Shown: piece by piece, positions 48,721 to 57,571 of the stretch
Layout of the letters: the number at the start of each line of letters is the position of its first letter
How positions within the stretch are numbered: the stretch's first letter is position 1
Assembly (NCBI GenBank): GCA_965214585.1
Contig: OZ243957.1
Span: 496,001 to 560,000 of the forward strand
DNA length: 64,000 bases
Direction of reading: 5' to 3'
Source: JAHCHG01 sp965214585
GTDB taxonomy: Bacteria > Acidobacteriota > Blastocatellia > Pyrinomonadales > Pyrinomonadaceae
The notes under the pieces: model-generated
Told to the model about the DNA's origin: nothing
What the model saw: only the letters and a program-made list of their open reading frames with translations
Database searches by the model: none
Translations under genes and position numbers: made by a program

Positions 48721-49083
48721 TCAGATGCCGGAAACGCCAATCGAGCGCGTCAGGTAATCCTGCATCGTAAAGGCAAACATAATCGCCAGCCAGAAAAAAC
48801 CGGCAATCGCCGTCAGCCAGATCAATCTCGAACTCCAGCGAACGTGCATAAAAAACAGCACAACGAAAGTCATTTTTGTAAACGCTATCAGCAAAGCAAC
48901 GAGCGTATTTGCGCCGGCAAAAATCCATTCCAGATCAACTAACGCAACATAATAAGTTACAATCGTGCCGACGACGAGAATGCCGAAAACTCCGAGATAA
49001 CCGGGAATTCCGATGTGCTGATGATCTTCGTGTTCCTCGTGCGTTTCGTTTTCTTCGTATTGTTCCGAAAGATAGTTAGCCAT
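48721..49083 (-). CDS. Cytochrome c oxidase subunit IV (caa3 type)
   Basis: 120 aa. A charged N-terminus is followed by three hydrophobic segments (LGVFGILVVGTIVTYYVAL, NTLVALLIAFTKMTFVVLFFMHVRWS, LIWLTAIAGFFWLAIMFAF), typical for the small subunit IV of caa3-type oxidases. Last gene of the long respiratory operon read from 63.2 kb leftward. Supports assembly of the copper-B site in relatives. Confidence 0.85.
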   Translation of the reverse strand: MANYLSEQYEENETHEEHEDHQHIGIPGYLGVFGILVVGTIVTYYVALVDLEWIFAGANTLVALLIAFTKMTFVVLFFMHVRWSSRLIWLTAIAGFFWLAIMFAFTMQDYLTRSIGVSGI

Positions 49084-49086
49084 ATT

Positions 49087-50058
49087 TTAATGTCCTCCTC
49101 CGCCGTGCAGAAAATGTCTGCCGAGCAGATAAAGCAGCGGGAAAAGAAAAATCCAGACAATATCAACAAAGTGCCAGTAAAGCCCCGAAATTTCGACGGG
49201 CGCGTAGTATTCGTGCGTGAACGCTCCGCGAAACGCTTTGTATAAAAGCCAGAGCATAATTCCCAAACCGATTATCATATGAAGCGCGTGCAAGCCGGTC
49301 ATCACGAAATAAATCCAGAAAAATATCTGAACTTTGTCGCGGAATTTTTCGGGATCAATTTCGCCGTCGGAAAAATAGCCTTTGTCGCTTTTTTCGCTTT
49401 CAGTTAAAAAGCCTTCTTTTTGCGCCATTACCGCCAGCGATACATCCGTCCAAACGAACTCGCCTGTTTTGTTGATATACGGATGTTCTTCCGAATGAAT
49501 CGCGCCTTCCGCATTTTCCCGGACATCGGCTTTTTCTTTGGGAAAATCGAGCGAATTTTTGTCTTCGAGTTCGGGATTTGCAGAACTTGTTTCAGCCCCG
49601 TCGTGGTCTTCTTCGTCTGCTCCGGTTCGCAGATTCCAGCCGGTTACGGGGACGATTCCTTCCTTGTATTTCGACGTATATTCGATGGCTTTTACGCCGA
49701 GAAATACAGTTCCGAAAATCATCGTCAAAATTATCATTATGACCTGCATATTACGCACACCCTTCTGCGCGTAATAAACCGCCAGAGCCATCGTCAAACT
49801 GCTGACGATTAAAACCAGCGTATTCAGCCCGCCCCAAAATGCGTCCAGATGATTACTTCCGGCGGCAAAAGCCATTGGAAATTTTGAACGGAAAACCAGA
49901 TAAACCGTAAACAGACCGCCGAAGAACATTATCTCCTGAACGAGAAACATCCACATTGCGATTGTCACCGAATCCATCTGCTGCCCCATATCGTCAAACT
50001 GATGCTGAAGTCCGGGCGGATGATAATGATCGTCGTGTTCGTGTGCGTGATTCGCCAT
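49087..50058 (-). CDS. Cytochrome c oxidase subunit III, with a hydrophilic insertion
   Basis: 323 aa. MALAVYYAQKGVRNMQVIMIIL and QIFFWIYFVMTGLHALHMIIGLGIMLW give the usual transmembrane helices, and GLYWHFVDIVWIFLFPLLYL closes the protein, as in bacterial CoxC (about 200 aa). Between helices, about residues 145-245 form an acidic loop (GAETSSANPELEDKNSLDF, then DVRENAEGAIHSEEHPY), an enlargement of unknown role. It follows subunit I by 143 bp. Confidence 0.9.
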   Translation of the reverse strand: MANHAHEHDDHYHPPGLQHQFDDMGQQMDSVTIAMWMFLVQEIMFFGGLFTVYLVFRSKFPMAFAAGSNHLDAFWGGLNTLVLIVSSLTMALAVYYAQKGVRNMQVIMIILTMIFGTVFLGVKAIEYTSKYKEGIVPVTGWNLRTGADEEDHDGAETSSANPELEDKNSLDFPKEKADVRENAEGAIHSEEHPYINKTGEFVWTDVSLAVMAQKEGFLTESEKSDKGYFSDGEIDPEKFRDKVQIFFWIYFVMTGLHALHMIIGLGIMLWLLYKAFRGAFTHEYYAPVEISGLYWHFVDIVWIFLFPLLYLLGRHFLHGGGGH

Positions 50059-50089
50059 TGTTTTTATTCGTAAATTAAAAGTTTTAATT

Positions 50090-50190
50090 TAGTTTTCGGT
50101 CTTTGGTCTTCGGTTTTTGCATTTCATTTTAAAAATCAATTGCAGAAAAAACTTACAAACACCAAAGACCGAAAACCAAAGACCGAAAAC
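50090..50190. repeat. Hairpin of about 7-bp units (TCGGTCTTTGG type)
   Basis: Left TTTTCGGTCTTTGGTCTTCG, right CCAAAGACCGAAAACCAAAG and a second copy. Located between subunits I and III; a near copy stands at 57433-57562. Confidence 0.6.
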
Positions 50191-50201
50191 CAATCAATAA
50201 T

Positions 50202-51872
50202 TTAAGCCGTCGAAGAAGCATACGTTTTTCTTGCTTCATCTAAATCCAGTCCGCTTTCTTTGCCGAATTCGTAGGCTTCCCAAGTAACAACCGGCTGAAC
50301 GTCAAAATTAAGCGTCGGCGGCGGCGAAGACGTGCGCCATTCGAGTCCGGGGTGCATCCACGGATTTGCCGGTGCTTTTCTGCCGAAAAAGTATGCGTGT
50401 GTTAAATAAATCGCCGGCATTACCAAGCCGATTCCGAGAATTGACGCGCCGGCAGTCGAGAAAATATTTAAAACCTGCAATTCTTCCGGGTAGGAAGCAT
50501 AGCGTCTGGGCATTCCTTGATAACCCAAAATGAACTGCGGGAAAAATGTTAAATTAAACCCGACAAATACGAGCATCGCCGAAATTTTGCCCCAAAATTC
50601 CGAATACATCGTTCCGGTCATTTTCGACCACCAGTAATGAATGCCGCCCAAATATGCCAAAACCTGTCCGCCGACCATTACATAATGGAAATGCGCGACG
50701 ACAAAATAGGTGTCGGTCAAATGAACGTCCAAACCCATCGCGCCGAGAAAAAGTCCGGTCAAACCGCCGATCAAAAATAAGCCGATAAAAAATAAACCGT
50801 AAAGCATCGGCGTATCGTAGGAAATCGAACCTTGATAAAGAGTTGCCGCCCAATTAAAAACTTTGATTGCCGACGGAACGGCGACGACCATTGTTAAAAA
50901 CGAGAAAACGAGTCCGGCGTAAATTGATTGTCCCGAAACGAACATATGATGTCCCCAAACGAGAAAACCGAAAACGGCGATGGCGATTGAAGAAAACGCG
51001 ATAAATTCGTAACCGAAAATCTTTTTGCGCGAAAAGTTCGAGATCAGTTCGCTGATTACGCCCATTCCGGGCAGAATCATAATGTAAACCGCCGGATGAG
51101 AATAGAACCAGAACAAATGCTGAAACAAAATCGGATCGCCGCCGATTGCCGGATCGAAAATGCCGACGTGCGCGAAACGCTCAAGCGCGAGAAGCAGAAT
51201 CGTGATGGCGATAACCGGCGTTCCGAGAATCATCACGAGCGATGTCGCGTAGTGCGCCCAAACGAAAAGCGGCAGTCTGAACCAAGTCATTCCCGGCGCA
51301 CGCATTGTGTGAATCGTAACGATAAAATTCAGCCCGGTTAAAATTGACGAAAACCCGTTGATAAAAATTCCGAGTCCGACAGCCATCACATAACTGTTTG
51401 AAAACGTCGTCGAATACGGCGTGTAAAACGTCCAGCCCGTATCAACTCCGCCCTGCAGCAGCGCGTAAACGGTCAAACCGCCGCCGATCATATAGATATA
51501 CCAACTCAAAAGGTTGATTTTCGGCAGAGCGAGGTCTTTTGCGCCGATCATCAGCGGAATCAGAAAATTTCCGAGAATCGCCGGAATTGACGGAATCAAA
51601 AAAAAGAAAACCATTATGATTCCGTGCTGCGTAAAGACTTTATTGTAAGTTCCCGATTGCAGCAGATCGCTTTCCGGCGTGAGAAGTTCGAGCCTGATCG
51701 TCGCCGCATACAAACCGCCGACGAAAAAGAACGTCGTCACGGTCAAAAGATACAAAATCGCAATCCGTTTGTGATCTTTTGTCAGAAGCCAAGACTTTAA
51801 GCTGAAACCGTTGGTCAGATAATTCGACCCCGGTTTGTCTTCTCTAAATTCAATTGCATCTACATTTTGCAT
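50202..51872 (-). CDS. ctaD: Cytochrome c oxidase subunit I
   Basis: 556 aa, twelve helices. The heme a/a3 and CuB ligands lie in FTQHGIIMVFFFLIP, FWFYSHPAVYIMILPGMGVIS, WGHHMFVSG and TYFVVAHFHYVMVGG; the HPEVY-type motif reads HPAVY here. Catalyses oxygen reduction with proton pumping. The gene follows subunit II with a 184-bp gap holding a heptad-type hairpin (51955-52012). Confidence 0.95.
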   Translation of the reverse strand: MQNVDAIEFREDKPGSNYLTNGFSLKSWLLTKDHKRIAILYLLTVTTFFFVGGLYAATIRLELLTPESDLLQSGTYNKVFTQHGIIMVFFFLIPSIPAILGNFLIPLMIGAKDLALPKINLLSWYIYMIGGGLTVYALLQGGVDTGWTFYTPYSTTFSNSYVMAVGLGIFINGFSSILTGLNFIVTIHTMRAPGMTWFRLPLFVWAHYATSLVMILGTPVIAITILLLALERFAHVGIFDPAIGGDPILFQHLFWFYSHPAVYIMILPGMGVISELISNFSRKKIFGYEFIAFSSIAIAVFGFLVWGHHMFVSGQSIYAGLVFSFLTMVVAVPSAIKVFNWAATLYQGSISYDTPMLYGLFFIGLFLIGGLTGLFLGAMGLDVHLTDTYFVVAHFHYVMVGGQVLAYLGGIHYWWSKMTGTMYSEFWGKISAMLVFVGFNLTFFPQFILGYQGMPRRYASYPEELQVLNIFSTAGASILGIGLVMPAIYLTHAYFFGRKAPANPWMHPGLEWRTSSPPPTLNFDVQPVVTWEAYEFGKESGLDLDEARKTYASSTA

Positions 51873-51954
51873 AACTCTTATTACTACCTTCCCGGCAATT
51901 TCCGATAATTTATATTGCAGATAAAATCACTCGGAACAGATTGAAAATCATAGA

Positions 51955-52012
51955 TTAAAGATTACAGATAAATCCTTGATAAATCTATCATCTATCATCT
52001 TTAATTTATTCC
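51955..52012. repeat. AT-rich hairpin between subunits I and II
   Basis: GATTAAAGATTACAGATAAAT on the left and TAAATCTATCATCTATCATC/TTTAAT on the right, outer AAAATCAT/ATGATTTT. Same class as the other AT-rich hairpins. Confidence 0.5.
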
Positions 52013-52056
52013 GAATGATTTTCTATTCATCATAAAATTTGAACATTACCTCTAAT

Positions 52057-53193
52057 TTATTGGTCTTCTCTATTCGTTACTTCCTTTCGCGGCGGCGGCG
52101 CGTTCGGATTGCTTCCCGGACTGTTTCTGTCGCCTCTGTCGGCACGCGGCGGAATCATCGTGTTGGCATTTTCCGCCGGAGAAACAGACGTTTTCGGCGC
52201 GTTTGCGGCGGGCGCGTTCATCACGTTTCCGGTTGATGTTCCCGCTTCTTTACCGCTTAGAGATTTGATATACGCAACCAAACCGACCAGCTGCTCTTCG
52301 GTAACTTGTCCCTTAAACGTCGGCATAATCGGCTGATAACCTTCAACGATCTGACCTGAAGGATTCAAAATCGAGTTACGGATATATTCTTCATCGGCAA
52401 TTACCGTCTGCCCGTTAGCTAGTTTTACTTGTTCGCCGAATAAACCTTCGAGAACCGCGCCGCGCTGATTTTGTCCTCCGGCGTGGCAGGACGCGCAGCC
52501 GAGTTTATTTTCAAACAAATCCTGTCCGAGTTGGACGGGCGTTTGGTCAGCAACAGTTCCGGCGAGCCAATTGTCAAAATCTTTCTGCTCCATAACGTAA
52601 ACCCAACCGCCCATTCCCGAATGGTTCAAACCGCAGTATTCGGCGCAGTATAAATGATATTTGCCCGGTTTTGTCGCTTCAAACCAAAGCGTCGTGTAGC
52701 GTCCCGGCACAACGTCCATTTTCGTTCGGAAAGCCGGAACGAAAAAATCGTGCAGAACGTCTTCGGTCGTCATCGTCAGCTTGACTTTGCGATTAACCGG
52801 AATATGCAGTTCGTTTATCTCTCTCTGCCCCGTGCCGTGCTGGATTTTCCACATCCACTGCTTGCCGACGACGTATATTTCCATAGCGTTTTCCGGCGGA
52901 CGATATTGATTAAAATAAACGACTGCGCCGCCCAAAAAAATCGTCATCGAAATAATAAAAGGAATGATTGACCAAAACGCTTCGAGCGCGATTGAGCCGT
53001 GAATTTCCTTGGGCGTGGCAAATCTGTCCGTTTCGCGGTATTTGATAAAAAAGAAAAAGATCGCGGCGGCAATGCCAAGGGTGAAAACAAACGTAATGGC
53101 GATCAGATAGAAATACAGATAATCTACCTGCCAAGCGAATGTCGAAGCCTGATCGGGAAATAACGGGACCCACGAATTCTGTTGCATAATCAT
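52057..53193 (-). CDS. ctaC: Cytochrome c oxidase subunit II with fused cytochrome c (caa3)
   Basis: 378 aa. Two helices at the N-terminus, then the CuA domain with HLYCAEYCGLNHSGMGG and, after residue about 220, a cytochrome c domain with CASCHAGG and MPTFKG (heme ligand Met). The C-terminal tail is rich in Asn/Pro/Ala. The fused heme is the caa3 hallmark and accepts electrons directly from the Act complex. First oxidase gene downstream of Sco1. Confidence 0.95.
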   Translation of the reverse strand: MIMQQNSWVPLFPDQASTFAWQVDYLYFYLIAITFVFTLGIAAAIFFFFIKYRETDRFATPKEIHGSIALEAFWSIIPFIISMTIFLGGAVVYFNQYRPPENAMEIYVVGKQWMWKIQHGTGQREINELHIPVNRKVKLTMTTEDVLHDFFVPAFRTKMDVVPGRYTTLWFEATKPGKYHLYCAEYCGLNHSGMGGWVYVMEQKDFDNWLAGTVADQTPVQLGQDLFENKLGCASCHAGGQNQRGAVLEGLFGEQVKLANGQTVIADEEYIRNSILNPSGQIVEGYQPIMPTFKGQVTEEQLVGLVAYIKSLSGKEAGTSTGNVMNAPAANAPKTSVSPAENANTMIPPRADRGDRNSPGSNPNAPPPRKEVTNREDQ

Positions 53194-53199
53194 TAAAAT

Positions 53200-54108
53200 T
53201 TATTCCAAATTTGCTGCTCTTTTCTTACCGAATTTCCAGAAACCGAACAACATAATACCAAGACCGATAATCGTCACAACGCCGAAAAGCCGTAAAACTC
53301 TTAAAATCGCCAAACCATATTTTCCCGACGAAGGATCGTAATGAAAGCAGTATAAATAAAGCTGTTCAGCCGGATTGCCGATTTTGCTCTGCGCCGAATC
53401 CATTATGCTGAATTTTAAATCTTTCGGCGAATAATCAATTCCGTAGAGATACCTCGAAAGTTTGCCTTCGGGCGTTACGATCATAACGCCGCCCGCGTGT
53501 GCAAACTGATCTGTCGCTTCGTCGAAATGATAATTAAAACCGACGGCTTTTGTTACTTTGTCAATATTCTCCTGCGTTCCGGTCAGAAAATGCCAGCCGT
53601 CTGCCGATTGCGGGCGATTGTATCTTTCCAGATAACTCTGCTTTTTGTTTTTCGCCAGATTCGGTTTGTCATTCTCGCGCGTGTCAAAACTGATGGCGAT
53701 AACATCAAAATCTTTTCCCGCGTCAAAGGAAATTCCCTTGAGCGAGCCGGTCAAACCGTTTAAAACTTCGTTGCAAAGCATCGGGCATTCGTAATAAACG
53801 AGAGCCAGTATAACCGGCTTCTCTTTATTAAAAAATCTGCCGAGTTCGACGATGTTTCCGCTTTCATCTTTGAATTTCGCGTCAAGCGGAAGCTGCCCGT
53901 TCAATTTCTGCTCGATTCCGACGTTTCTCAAAGCAACCGGCATTCCGTTGCTGCTCGTCTGCGACGGATCGTAAGTTTTCGGCGAATACAGCGGCGAATT
54001 ATAATGTTCGCTTTTTTGCGCCAAATTCGTGTTCGGCAAACACAATACGCCGAAACTTATCAAAAGCATCAGTTTCAAAACTGCTGAAATTGCTGAACTT
54101 TTTTTCAT
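53200..54108 (-). CDS. SCO1/SenC copper chaperone
   Basis: 302 aa with signal peptide and C-terminal membrane anchor (LFGVVTIIGLGIMLFGFWKF). The thioredoxin-like part has ALVYYECPMLCNEVLNG, the CxxxC copper site, and HAGGVMIVTPEGKL with the copper-binding histidine. Sco proteins load the CuA centre. Gene stop is 7 bp from subunit II. Confidence 0.92.
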   Translation of the reverse strand: MKKSSAISAVLKLMLLISFGVLCLPNTNLAQKSEHYNSPLYSPKTYDPSQTSSNGMPVALRNVGIEQKLNGQLPLDAKFKDESGNIVELGRFFNKEKPVILALVYYECPMLCNEVLNGLTGSLKGISFDAGKDFDVIAISFDTRENDKPNLAKNKKQSYLERYNRPQSADGWHFLTGTQENIDKVTKAVGFNYHFDEATDQFAHAGGVMIVTPEGKLSRYLYGIDYSPKDLKFSIMDSAQSKIGNPAEQLYLYCFHYDPSSGKYGLAILRVLRLFGVVTIIGLGIMLFGFWKFGKKRAANLE

Positions 54109-54145
54109 AAAATCCCTTTACTCAAAATTAAACACCGACAAAAAA

Positions 54146-54688
54146 CTATCTGACCACGACTGTCTGAGTTCTGCCCGCACTTGAAGCGGAAGTGATCCGG
54201 CGTTTGTCTTCTAAAACTATCGTTTCATTTTCCTCGTTGGATTGCGCGTTTTCAGCGTTCTCCTGCAAAAATTTATTTTTCGCTTCTTCAATCGGCAGCG
54301 TAATTACCGTTCCGGTTTTTTCGTCTTTCTGTCCTTTTTCCCAGACTTCTTCCCACTGCTCGTGCAGAACGCGATATTCCGATTGCGGTGCTTGCAGTTC
54401 GAGATTATTCCAACCGTCGTCCGTTTCTACGCCGAATCCGGGCGCGACTTGCAGACGCGGTGCGGGCGGCAAACGCTCTCTTTTGTCCATTGTCAGAGGC
54501 ATTTCCGATGCCTTGTCAGAACTTTCGGCTTCATTCTCCATCGTGTTCATCAAAAATCGCATCAAGCCGAATGTGACGACAATCAGCAGAAACAACCCAA
54601 CCGCAAAATAAATTATTCCCTTCAGACCGATGATGTTTGTTTCATAAGTCCTGTCAAAATCTACAAAAGTTTTTTCGTGCTTTGCCAT
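54146..54688 (-). CDS. Single-helix membrane protein in the Act/cox operon
   Basis: 180 aa. One helix (GIIYFAVGLFLLIVVTFGLMRFL) follows an N-terminal cytoplasmic stretch; the outer part is acidic and contains RLQVAPGFGVETDDGWNNLE and LHEQWEEVWEKGQK. The LERPPAPRLQVxP-type start is seen in similar proteins of Act operons in other phyla. Possibly an accessory subunit of the complex III-IV supercomplex. Confidence 0.65.
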   Translation of the reverse strand: MAKHEKTFVDFDRTYETNIIGLKGIIYFAVGLFLLIVVTFGLMRFLMNTMENEAESSDKASEMPLTMDKRERLPPAPRLQVAPGFGVETDDGWNNLELQAPQSEYRVLHEQWEEVWEKGQKDEKTGTVITLPIEEAKNKFLQENAENAQSNEENETIVLEDKRRITSASSAGRTQTVVVR

Positions 54689-54805
54689 ATAATTATTGTT
54701 CAGAATAACGGCTTGAGCCGTGAACCGCGTGCCTCCATCCGAATCTTTTCTTTTTTCAAATATAATTTCGCTGACCGAATCACGCTTAAAAGCGTTACTC
54801 TAAAC

Positions 54806-56020
54806 TTAATGTCCCGTGCCGTGTTCAATCGCTTTTTCAAAAAACGGGTCTTTGATCGGAACAAGCGGACGCTGCATTAATTGACTGAAAAACGCCCACA
54901 GCCAGATTCCGCCGACGGCAATCGGCGCGACAATATCCGTCCAATTGACGTGAAAACCGAGTGCTTCGCCGTGGCTCGCCATCGAAGGACTCGGCGCGAT
55001 AATGTAAAACATATCGAGTTGGCGCATAAATAAAATGAAGATCGCCAGCATCGCCAAGTATTTTGCGTTGCGTTTCAAATCGCGCGAAAGAAGCAGCAAA
55101 AACGGGAAGACAAAATGGAAAACGAGCATAAATAAACTCAAATATCCCCAAGTTCCCGTTACGCGCGTCACATACCAAGTCGTTTCTTCGGGCAGATTTC
55201 CCGACCAGATAATCAAATATTGCGAAAAATTAAAATACGCCCAGACCATTACAAGCGCGAGAATAAGTTTCCCTATGTCGTGAAAATGACGCTTGCCCAA
55301 AACCCGATTCATCGGCGGTTTGTCCGACAGCCACGAAAGCATCACAATCGAAAACGCGAAACAACTCAACGCCCAGCCCGCGACGAAAAGCAAGCCCCAA
55401 ATTGTCGAAAACCAATGCGGATCGAGCGACATCATCCAATCAACCGACGCAAATGTTACGATCAAAACGTAGAAAATGATCGTCGGACCGGAAAAAGCCG
55501 TCGCTCTGCCGAGCCATTCTGCCGATTCTTCGTAATTTGCCGATCTGTCCTGCTTGGCTGACCACATATTCAGCAGATAAACCATCACGCCCCACAAAAC
55601 AAAATATATGACGGCGCGAATCGCCCAGAACGTGACGTTCAGATAAGGTTCTTTCTCCAGCAAGATCGGATCATTTCCCGGATGCGTCCACTCATACATC
55701 GTCGTTACGCCGAAAAGAATCGGCAAAAACAAAATTGCGATCACGGGAAGCGTGCGCGAACAGGCTTCGGCAATGCGGCGAATAACTATGCCCCACGCGC
55801 CGCCCGTCAGATACTGAAGCAGCAAAATTCCGATTCCGCCGATTCCGATTCCGCCCCAGAAAATAAAGCCTAAAAGCCAAGAACGAAGCGCGGGTTCGGG
55901 ATCGAGATACAAACCGATTGCCCAGATCAGCGTAAAAATTCCGCCGACTCCGAGCGCGATTGTCCGCCATCCGTTGATTTGTTCGGGTGCTTTGAAATCG
56001 TTTGCATCAAAATTATTCAT
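54806..56020 (-). CDS. actF: Alternative complex III membrane subunit ActF
   Basis: 404 aa, ten helices (ALGVGGIFTLIWAIGLYL at the start, WMMSLDPHWFSTIWGLLFVAG in the middle). Matches the ActF group of quinol:cytochrome c oxidoreductase by the LDPHWFSTxWG segment and its place after ActE (overlapping stop and start). It contributes to quinol binding and proton pathways. It is followed by the 180-aa membrane gene after 118 bp. Confidence 0.88.
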   Translation of the reverse strand: MNNFDANDFKAPEQINGWRTIALGVGGIFTLIWAIGLYLDPEPALRSWLLGFIFWGGIGIGGIGILLLQYLTGGAWGIVIRRIAEACSRTLPVIAILFLPILFGVTTMYEWTHPGNDPILLEKEPYLNVTFWAIRAVIYFVLWGVMVYLLNMWSAKQDRSANYEESAEWLGRATAFSGPTIIFYVLIVTFASVDWMMSLDPHWFSTIWGLLFVAGWALSCFAFSIVMLSWLSDKPPMNRVLGKRHFHDIGKLILALVMVWAYFNFSQYLIIWSGNLPEETTWYVTRVTGTWGYLSLFMLVFHFVFPFLLLLSRDLKRNAKYLAMLAIFILFMRQLDMFYIIAPSPSMASHGEALGFHVNWTDIVAPIAVGGIWLWAFFSQLMQRPLVPIKDPFFEKAIEHGTGH

Positions 56021-56778
56021 TATTGATCTGTTTCCTCCCGATCTTCCCTATTGGCAGGTTGATTTGCCGGTGCGTTTGGCTGGGTGTTCGTATTCGCTTC
56101 ATTCGTTGTCATCATCGGCATTGTCTGTGTTCCGTTCGGATTCTGGCTGATCTGCAAAGTTCTGATATACGCGACGATTGCCCAGCGATCTGCGGGCGGA
56201 ACTTGCGAAGCGTAACTGCTCATTTTGCCCCAGCCGTTTGTTATCACATCGTAAAAATGCCCGACCGGAGCATTACGCAAACGGTCATCGTTATACGTCG
56301 GCGGTTTCGGATAACCGCGCCGGACGATCATTCCGTCGCCGTTTCCGACGGGACCGTGACAGACGATGCAGAAAATTTTGTATCTTTCTTCACCGCGATC
56401 TACCAACGCTTTTGTCACGGGAACGGGAAATTCCGTTATAGCGTTCGGAAAACTCGAAACCAGAGTGTTTCCCGTCGCGTCCGTCGTCGTTTCAACCTGA
56501 ATATTCGGATCGGCGTTTTCCTTTTTACCCGTATAAAACGCCTTGTTCGCGCGAAGATTCCCACGCGCCACAGTTCCTTCGGGCAAATCCCTCATCGCTT
56601 TGCCGTCGCTGAAAAAATCGCTCTGCTTAAACGCCTTATAACGCGGCTGATCCTGCATATCGTAACGACATCCGACGGTAATCAAACAAAAAACGGTCAG
56701 CAAAAAGCAGCAAATTGCCCGCTTGCCGACTTTGGACTTTGGACTCTGGACTCTGGACTGTTTACTCGTCAACATCAA
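56020..56778 (-). CDS. actE: Alternative complex III cytochrome c subunit ActE
   Basis: 252 aa lipoprotein (LLTVFCLITVGC with lipid-linked Cys). A single heme motif CIVCHGPVGNGDG and the later methionine-bearing WGKMSSY fit a monoheme cytochrome. The gene overlaps ActF at the stop/start and the ActD stop by 17 bp. Accepts electrons within the complex. Confidence 0.9.
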   Translation of the reverse strand: MMLTSKQSRVQSPKSKVGKRAICCFLLTVFCLITVGCRYDMQDQPRYKAFKQSDFFSDGKAMRDLPEGTVARGNLRANKAFYTGKKENADPNIQVETTTDATGNTLVSSFPNAITEFPVPVTKALVDRGEERYKIFCIVCHGPVGNGDGMIVRRGYPKPPTYNDDRLRNAPVGHFYDVITNGWGKMSSYASQVPPADRWAIVAYIRTLQISQNPNGTQTMPMMTTNEANTNTQPNAPANQPANREDREETDQ

Positions 56779-57298
56779 AGACCTCCTGCGGATTCAGACT
56801 TTCCATAAAATTTCTCGTTTTCTCGTAATCAAAATTCGGGTCTTTTGTTTCGATCACCAAAAAGAATTTTTCTCGTGTCGCCAAGGCAAAACGCGGAACA
56901 TTAAAAACCGGATGATACGGCATCGGCAAACCGTTCAAAAAAAGCATACCGAAAACCGCGCCGAATCCGGCAAATAAGATCGTCAACTCGAACATCGGCG
57001 GAATAAACGACGGCAGACTGAAAAACGGACGACCACCGACGATGATCGGATAATCTATGACGTGAACGAAAGTTACCAGAGCGAGTGCCGAAAGCAGTCC
57101 CGCAAGCCCGCCGCCGAAGACGACCCACGGCAGAATGCTTCGCCTTACGCCGAGTGCCTCGTCCATTTCGTGAATCGGAAACGGCGAATACGCATCGGTT
57201 TTTGTGTAACCGGCATCGCGCGTCTGTTCCGCCGCCCTGACAAGTTCTGTCGGCGTATCAAACTCCGCCATCAATCCGTAGATATTTCTTCTGTCCAT
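56762..57298 (-). CDS. actD: Alternative complex III subunit ActD (DUF3341)
   Basis: 178 aa. IYGLMAEFDTPTELVRAAEQTRDAGYTKTDAYSPFP is the DUF3341 start, and two helices (LPWVVFGGGLAGLLSALALV and FELTILFAGFGAVFGMLFL) anchor it. Overlaps ActE by 17 bp. Located upstream by 273 bp from ActC, in a gap with a heptad hairpin. Confidence 0.92.
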   Translation of the reverse strand: MDRRNIYGLMAEFDTPTELVRAAEQTRDAGYTKTDAYSPFPIHEMDEALGVRRSILPWVVFGGGLAGLLSALALVTFVHVIDYPIIVGGRPFFSLPSFIPPMFELTILFAGFGAVFGMLFLNGLPMPYHPVFNVPRFALATREKFFLVIETKDPNFDYEKTRNFMESLNPQEVFDVDE

Positions 57299-57432
57299 AA
57301 CTTTTGTTTGTCTGCTTGCAATCAGCTTCGTCTGCCGGCAAAAGGCTTGACACGGGTGAGTTGCCCTATATTTCCCCCTGCGAACAAACCGAAACTGATT
57401 GCAATTTCAATTTTAACAAAATTGCGTTTGAA

Positions 57433-57562
57433 TTGGTCTTAGGACTTTGGTTTCTGGTCTTTGTAAATTTTCTCTGCCGCATTCTAAAGTTTTTACCGAT
57501 AAAACCTTTTTCATTAAAAACAATAAAATCAAAGACCAAAGACCGAAAACCAAAAACCAAAT
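57433..57562. repeat. Hairpin of about 7-bp units (TCTTTGG type), second copy
   Basis: GGTCTTAGGACTTTGGTTTC and TGGTCTTTG on the left, CAAAGACCAAAGACCGAAAA on the right. Lies between ActD and ActC. Might shape transcript levels between operon segments. Confidence 0.6.
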
Positions 57563-57571
57563 CTAAAAAAT

